Below are positions 57,716-64,000 of a DNA stretch of 64,000 nt, in pieces (position 1 is the stretch's first letter; every line of letters begins with the position of its first letter). Origin of the DNA: Albula goreensis (taxonomy: Eukaryota > Chordata > Actinopteri > Albuliformes > Albulidae); the NCBI GenBank assembly GCA_022829145.1, contig CM040755.1:9247063-9311062 (forward strand), written 5' to 3'. The notes below the pieces were generated by a model that did no database searches, was not told where the DNA came from, and saw only the letters and a program-made list of their open reading frames with translations. The translations under genes were made by a program, and so were the position numbers.

Positions 57716-60700
57716 AGATTGTAAGTTGTGGAAGTGATCAGGCTGTACACCCAATTTGTGGTGTAGGCTGTTCCATCACACACAGTTTGTTTTTCAGTGT
57801 ATGGAAGTACTCATGGGTACTGCCAGTCATTTTGAGTGGTTGTCACCAAGAAAGCATCACCATGGAAATGTCAGACAAAAGGGCAGGCAAACACAATGGC
57901 ATGATTCACCCCCCTTCATCCCCCACCCCCCAGTAATACCATCTCCTCAGAAGATGGATATGCAATGGACACTTAAGTCTAATTGAAGTAGCAGCTATTA
58001 TAATTATGAGTAGCATGTCCAAAGCATGAGCAGAAATTTCAGAACTGCTCATTATCTCCTTCAGTTTTCCAAAGCAGGTGTTTCCTTCCTGTTAAATAAT
58101 TTTCATTTTTAAAAAAATACAGCAGGTCAGATAGTAATCTGGAAACATTTCATTTCAAACACTGATGCAAAAGGGACATAGATTTGCACTTGGTAACATA
58201 TCAACATAATATTATAGTATAACTTTAACAATCTGGATGGCAAATTCATTTGTTTGTTCATTTAAAGACTGTTTGTAGAAATAGGCCAGCTAGGATGTAA
58301 AAGCTAGACATAATTAAAAATAAAGCTAGACACAAATGGAGCTAGTTATAAGAATAATCAGGAAATGTCTTGCTTCTTGATATTTTCATCACCATCAATG
58401 CAAAAAGGTTACCGTTGAACTGAAAGGCATCATACTTTCCGTTGACAATGGAAGAAACAAACTCCTCCTGCTTGTACAGAGGAAAACCAGTTTTTCAGTG
58501 CACCATCCAGACTGATCAACAACAGTGCCTGCATCCAAATGCAAAAGGCAACAACACCCATACATTTTTAATGAGTTGCTTATTTCATTAATATTAAACA
58601 GAAGTTTGGATCACTGAAGTTCTACAGTATGTATTTTTCCCCTTCTACAGACCAAACAACAAAATTATGACATAACCATCTCTTGGTGTCTAAATATTAT
58701 TATAAAATTATAAACTTAAAGACTAGTACTCAAAGCTCAATTAGACCACTCTTTTATTCATAAGTTTTTGCAGGGCGATCTATAATGAGAACTGCATGCT
58801 ATATTTCATATTGAGAGATAGGTATAACATGTCTTTCTTGCATCTTAATTGGATATCTGATACATATTTTGCATACAATTAGAGAGGCTTTGTTCTACAC
58901 TGTAGCACATGACTCTAACATCAAAAGGGTATTTTCTTAACCTTTCCTCCAACAGCTCACACTGATAGGGGTGATCTGGGTTTTCTACAGAATCTAATGC
59001 CATGGAATCAAATGCAAAACAGCTCTGTTAACCACAATTGATTTTATAACAGGACTATCTGTATCACACTGTGTAACTCTGCTTTAACAAGTGAACACTC
59101 ATATTCAATGGCCAAATAATACATCATTATCTTCTCCTGCAGATAGAATTACATTTGCAGAATGCTGCTAAACTATGTTATTATAAGGGCTTGACAAAAA
59201 AGGAATTAATGAAAGAATGAGACTAAAGAACAGCACAGATTTTTATTCAGTTTTTAAAATGGTGGGATTAACTTTGATGGGTAAGGTCATATTTAATAAA
59301 GACAGAAGCTTGTAATCACGGTTCTGGGAACAGAAGATGGATTTCCTAGTATAAAGCACACTGTTTCTCTGACAGTGCAACTGAAATGTCAACTAACAAC
59401 CTGTTTTGTATGGAAGACTAAATCTAACAACATGTTCTAGTTAATCAATTTGTGATTTGAATATAATCCATATTACTGCTCGTGGGACCTTTTTTCGATT
59501 TCTATGCCACAATGTATGGACAGGTATAGTACTGACATGAGACACATTAATGATCTGAACTCTGTATTTCCCAGCCTTTCATTAGCTGCTTGTTGGTGAA
59601 TGTACTCCATAGGTTAACTCACAAGGACAGTCCTTCTGAAATCTTGAGCAACATAATGTTGGCCTTTCTCTGTAGGTCTGTGTATACATAACATTTTTTC
59701 CATTCAATATCTGGAAGCATGTTTGTTCAAACAGGTGCATCGATTTAAAAAGGCAGCGGGCATACATAACATGGCCATCAGCTGTACAGCCCTGTTTTTT
59801 ATTGTTATGTCTCTCATCCTTGTGACAGCCTCATCTCAGAATTCACATTAGAATGCAAACAATGAAATATAATACTAGCAAGGACTCCATTCAAATGAAA
59901 AGCATTGAAAATACTGGTTGATATTGAGCCTGAATCTAATGAGTTTGTTTACTTCACAGCTGCCCTTAGGCCTAGTGGTGCTCTTTAAATAATAATAATT
60001 ATCAGTATTAACCTAAAACATGAAAATAAGAGATACAAAGATGATACCTGATGCATGTTTAGCACAACTAACTGAATTTGTACACTGAAGAACATCATAC
60101 CCCTGATGATGCTGAATAGAATATTTTAATAATGGAACTGTTGTCTCCTTTTTCACAAATGTGTCCTGCATATACAAAAGGGCATAATTAAAGTAACACT
60201 TTACCTTGTAAGATTACCTTGTAAGAACAAAAAAATAAGAATGAAGTCTAAAATATGTGTATTTCAGATACTTATTACAAACTGTCCAACACCAAAAACT
60301 ATTTTATGTTCCTTATGTTTCAAATATAATGCTGGATCTATGAAATGTTGGGTGAATGGTGGAGACAACAGGATAAAAGCAAGTGTTATGTGGACATCTG
60401 CTGACAGGCAGGGGGGATTTAGAAACTGCCTGCTGCTGACTTTCTTGGTCCCGCTAATAAGACCTAAATAGAAAACACCAAGGTTTAAAGTAACAGCTCA
60501 GTTGCAGTCATTCCAGAAGCATGCAGTTGTAACAAGAGTTTATTTGTTCTTATAATCATGGCCCTTTGTATTCACAGGTAAATTGACTTTTTTAAACTAA
60601 ATGCAAAATGTCACTCTGGGCTGCCCTTGTGTCTCATGTGTTTCACTTCTAACGTCTCGATTACAAAAGGTAATAAACACAGGAGGTCAGTTTCTCTTGT

Positions 60701-63491
60701 GTAGACAATAGGGCTCATTTAAGGGAGATAACAGGAGTCACAGTGCATTCATGGGTTCCACCAAATGAACTTCAAAATGTCTGAAATAAAGTCTACCTTT
60801 CAAAATGGTCTGTTTCAAAAGGGCAATTTTAAAAATGTAAGTAATTCGCCATCTATGTAACTTCAAAACACCTTATCTGCTATCTGCCTGACATTATAAA
60901 AGATGCATTCAAATTGTCACCAATGACATCATCATTCATGATTAGGCAAATAATTTAAATGATTTCCATTTCCTTCCCAGCCAGTCAAATCATATATCTG
61001 CAATGTTCTTCATGCTATTATCACTTCCAAGAACATTGGGTATCTCAATGCAACGTCAGTTATATCTTATAATGGCAGTTATACAAACATCATTTCTTCT
61101 ACTATTCTACTAGCTAATCAACCAATTGGGGAAAATTTCATGCCACTGAAAAATAAGATACCCTTTATAAAGCCATTATCCAATACTCTTCCTTACATCA
61201 AAAATGGGTTCATGTCATTTTCTTTTTCAAAACTTCACATACAATAAAAACGGTCTAAAAAAAAAAAAACGGTCATGGCTCTTGGATTTTTCTCTCAAAG
61301 GTCTCAAAGGCATATGCTATCTCATGATGGCATGACATCCTTTCTGCCAGCCAGAAAACTCTGCCTGAAGCATGTGTTTTTTTCCCCATTTGACATCATT
61401 CAGTGAGTTGAAACAAATGCAGTACAGCATTTGAATTAAAAAAAAAAAAAAAAATGATGAAAGGCCAGGCTAATACTTGGTGTTGGATTGGCAAGATGGG
61501 GCTTGCTCAGGGCTGCAGATGGGGGAAAGAACAGCAACTCCGATAGTGATGGGATGTACCCTCGCTCTTTTCCCTCTGCTGTTTTCAGTCGCAAGGCGCA
61601 ATTCCATGTCATTTGATGTCCTTGAGTTGCTACTGGCCTTTTGGTTCCACTACTTGCTCTCCTCAACTTAAAACCCGCTACACTGAATGACAGTGACCGT
61701 GACAGCGAGGATGTCACGAGGTTGTGAGATTGCTGGTGGTGTTGCCAGGAAACCATTCCTCTCCTTATCTATAGGGATTTATAAAAAACAAAATCAAGTT
61801 GTCAGGACTTCACTACCCTTGGCATCTTCATGCCGGGTGCGTGTTCTTTTATTTCCCCCAACGACCTCCAAGCAGTTTTTCCACACTCATCCTAGAATCT
61901 CTAATGCAGGCGCTACTACACAAGCTGTTTGGAGACGAGGAGCTACAAAGACCTTGGGAAAGCAGGGCGGTTCATCTTTAAACCTACTGCTGGTTAAGCC
62001 TTGAAGTTTGACCACCACTGATGTTTGATGAGTGTTCCACTCCATATCTGAGGATCCTTTGTTTCCACAGACCTGAGGTGTGAAGGACACTGTCTGCCTT
62101 GGCACAGAAATAAGAGGATTACATGATGAATTTTCAGCAGCATACAGTAATGTGTGTATATATATATATATATATGTCTTTCTACCTAGTTCTTCAAAAG
62201 AGCTTACAAGTCTACATGGAGACTTGAATTTTGCATCAGAAGACACTTGTTTAGATAGGTTGCATATATTTGCAGAGCCAACTAGACCAAACTTTTTTTT
62301 TAAAAAAGACAATGACAATAAACAATTTTCGAATAAATGCAACCAATAATTAAACTCTGACACCACGGCACGCTGTACTGAAATGAGTGTCTATATTTTT
62401 CTCTTGGGAAACAGTGCTATTTGATTAAGCAAAACAAAATGAGGAAATTGTTCAATAATTTAATAGTACAAAGATTACCTGAAGTGACATTCATTGGAAA
62501 AACAATATTACTTCCGAGATCCCTCATTTCTTTGTACACAATATGTGATTCTGCTAAGCAACGCACATTCGGATTGGCTGGCATTGTCCATATTTGGATC
62601 CTTATTTAATTGTCTGTAGTTTCTTGTTTTTTATCTTTGCTCCCTGAGCAGCAGCAGAGGTTGGTTCCTGCCTTTGGCTGCTCATTAATGTGGTAATGTC
62701 CTTTTATCCTCTTTCAAGGGCATGCCAGTCGAACACCCCTCCGTCTGATTTGCTGTAACAATGACTGACAACCCGTTTTCCATAACAAAAAGCAATTCAC
62801 TAGATATCTCAAAAAATCCCCACAGACTACTGGGATCACTGCAGCAATCTGATGTACATACATGTCACTGATGTACATACTTATAATACTGAAGAAGATG
62901 GGAAAAATAGATACATATATTGGAAAGCTTTGGTCCCAATACAAATTATTTCATTCTTTCTGCTTCAAGGGGCCCACAAAATACGTACAAAGCAATAACA
63001 AAACAAAATGTGGGAAATTGATTGTGGGTAAAATTAAGTGTTCTGTTTGAGGTTCTATATTGATATGTGGGGCAGGGTATTTCAAATGAATCAATACAAA
63101 AGGAATCAGGACTTCCTAATCAATGCAGCAGGCATGATTACTTCTACATTGATTTGACTGCCAAAACGCCATACATACAAGTAGACACGGTGTTCTGGAG
63201 GTCTAATCAATGTGAAAGGACTCATGACAGGATGTTGCAATTGGTATTAAGAAAAACAAGCTTGTTCACCTCAGCTACCGTTTGAAGATGCAGATATCAT
63301 CTTCAAAATTTCAAAGGTCGTGTTGGTTTTGTGAATGTGAATGTTAGCCACATAACGGCTTCATTGTCACAGCTCTGGTAATCATGTCGACGGATGCCAA
63401 TAACCGACTTTAAAGTCTGGAATCAAGGCTCGGTACTGAAAGCTGCACTAAGGAACAACTATATATGCTTGAACACAAATCAGAAGCATCT
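57716..63491. other. Intergenic, no gene recognised
   Basis: AT-rich sequence with an A-run at 61439-61454, a TA tract at about 62156-62175 and a duplicated CTGATGTACATAC (62849 and 62868). No coding exon, RNA gene or named repeat recognised. Confidence 0.45.
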
Positions 63492-63685
63492 GTAGTGCCA
63501 TTTTCCCCAAACATTATGGTGCTCTGGGGTGAAATGGGGGGGTATGAATAAAAAGTGCTGTAATTTCTGAATGGCAAAACCAAAATGTTTAAAAATGGCC
63601 GTTAATAGCATGTGAGTTTTTTTTTTTAAATTTAAACAACGAGAGAAACCATGTCTTTGTCCCAAACATTACGGAGCGCACTGTA
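63492..63685 (+). mobile_element. Terminal fragment of a Tc1/mariner-like element, family A
   Basis: The fragment ends TCTTTGTCCCAAACATTACG followed by GAGCGCACTGTA (63655-63685), matching the fish Tc1-like end TTTGTCCCAAACATTATGGAGGGCACTGTA. Inside, CCCAAACATTATGGTGCTCTG and TGTAATTTCTGAATGGCAAA match the sub-terminal part of the same family. It is the same family as the minus-strand copy starting at 20655, which shows the opposite end orientation. No transposase remains. Confidence 0.7.
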
Positions 63686-64000
63686 TGTATGAGGTACAGA
63701 CCGGCCTGACAGGCTGTGTCCAAACAGCTTTGCATTATGTGCACCAGTAAAACAACAGTGCATGGGTGATGGGAACATGTCCGTCCCTTCTGGCTGAACT
63801 TGGCATATGGTGCTTCCTCCTGCCAGCGCCCACGCGAGGGCAAGCTGTGCCAATGTGCCACATCTGATTACACCACCCTGGTCCTCTTTTAACCATCCCA
63901 CTGTTTCCCTCCAACACCAATGCACACGCAGATGCCCACAATTCAGAGGCCAGCACTTCCACATTCAACTGTGAGAGGGGTTACTGGAGCCTAAAAACAA
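63686..64000. other. Intergenic, no gene recognised
   Basis: Moderately GC-rich end of the window. Overlapping open frames on the minus strand (63589-63968) occur in several frames at once and resemble no known protein. Confidence 0.4.

Noticed and set aside
60190-60235. Tandem TACCTTGTAAGA units
   Set aside because: Only two short copies; too small to call a repeat element.

Overview
The window looks like nuclear DNA of a ray-finned fish. It is AT-rich and gene-poor, rich in microsatellites, and carries decayed Tc1/mariner-like transposons and a tRNA-type SINE of the kinds common in fish. The two recognisable genes give vertebrate proteins. No bacterial or viral genes, CRISPR array or rRNA were seen. 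Identifications come from reading translations and remembered family motifs; no database search was possible.

Layout. 1-11.9 kb: intergenic, AT-rich, with no supported gene. It holds a (CA)38 microsatellite framed by a perfect 18-bp inverted repeat (1806-1933) and a perfect 13-bp hairpin (10102-10133). About 11.9-15.84 kb: chst1 (keratan sulfate / carbohydrate sulfotransferase 1) on the + strand. It has a putative 5' untranslated exon ending at a possible GC-type donor (about 11950-12571), a 1.55-kb intron, a single coding exon (14171-15432) and a 3' UTR with poly(A) signals. The coding exon is intact except for one missing base near 14400, inside the PAPS-binding loop. 20655-21595: remains of two Tc1-like elements of different families, in opposite orientation. 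About 23.24-25.73 kb, - strand: the last exon and probable 3' UTR of a tmem263-like gene, encoding a small glycine-rich membrane protein.

From 25.7 kb to the end I recognise no coding exon. Part of this may be upstream tmem263 intron; the rest looks like a gene desert. It contains a fold-back repeat (31436-31650), a non-autonomous DNA transposon with long terminal inverted repeats (33794-34961), a CpG-dense block (36540-36850), a SINE (38002-38283), two diverged direct copies of a roughly 400-bp segment 2.2 kb apart (55149-55530 and 57314-57715), and a transposon end (63492-63685). Some stretches have the look of conserved developmental enhancers, but that is inference.

chst1 and the tmem263-like gene converge and have no obvious functional link. 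Their adjacency is notable because human CHST1 and TMEM263 lie on different chromosomes, in regions that carry CRY2 and CRY1 respectively. I did not find a convincing new biological system. The items most worth checking are the chst1 frameshift, the tmem263/chst1 linkage, the upstream ORF in chst1 exon 1, and the 55/57-kb duplication.
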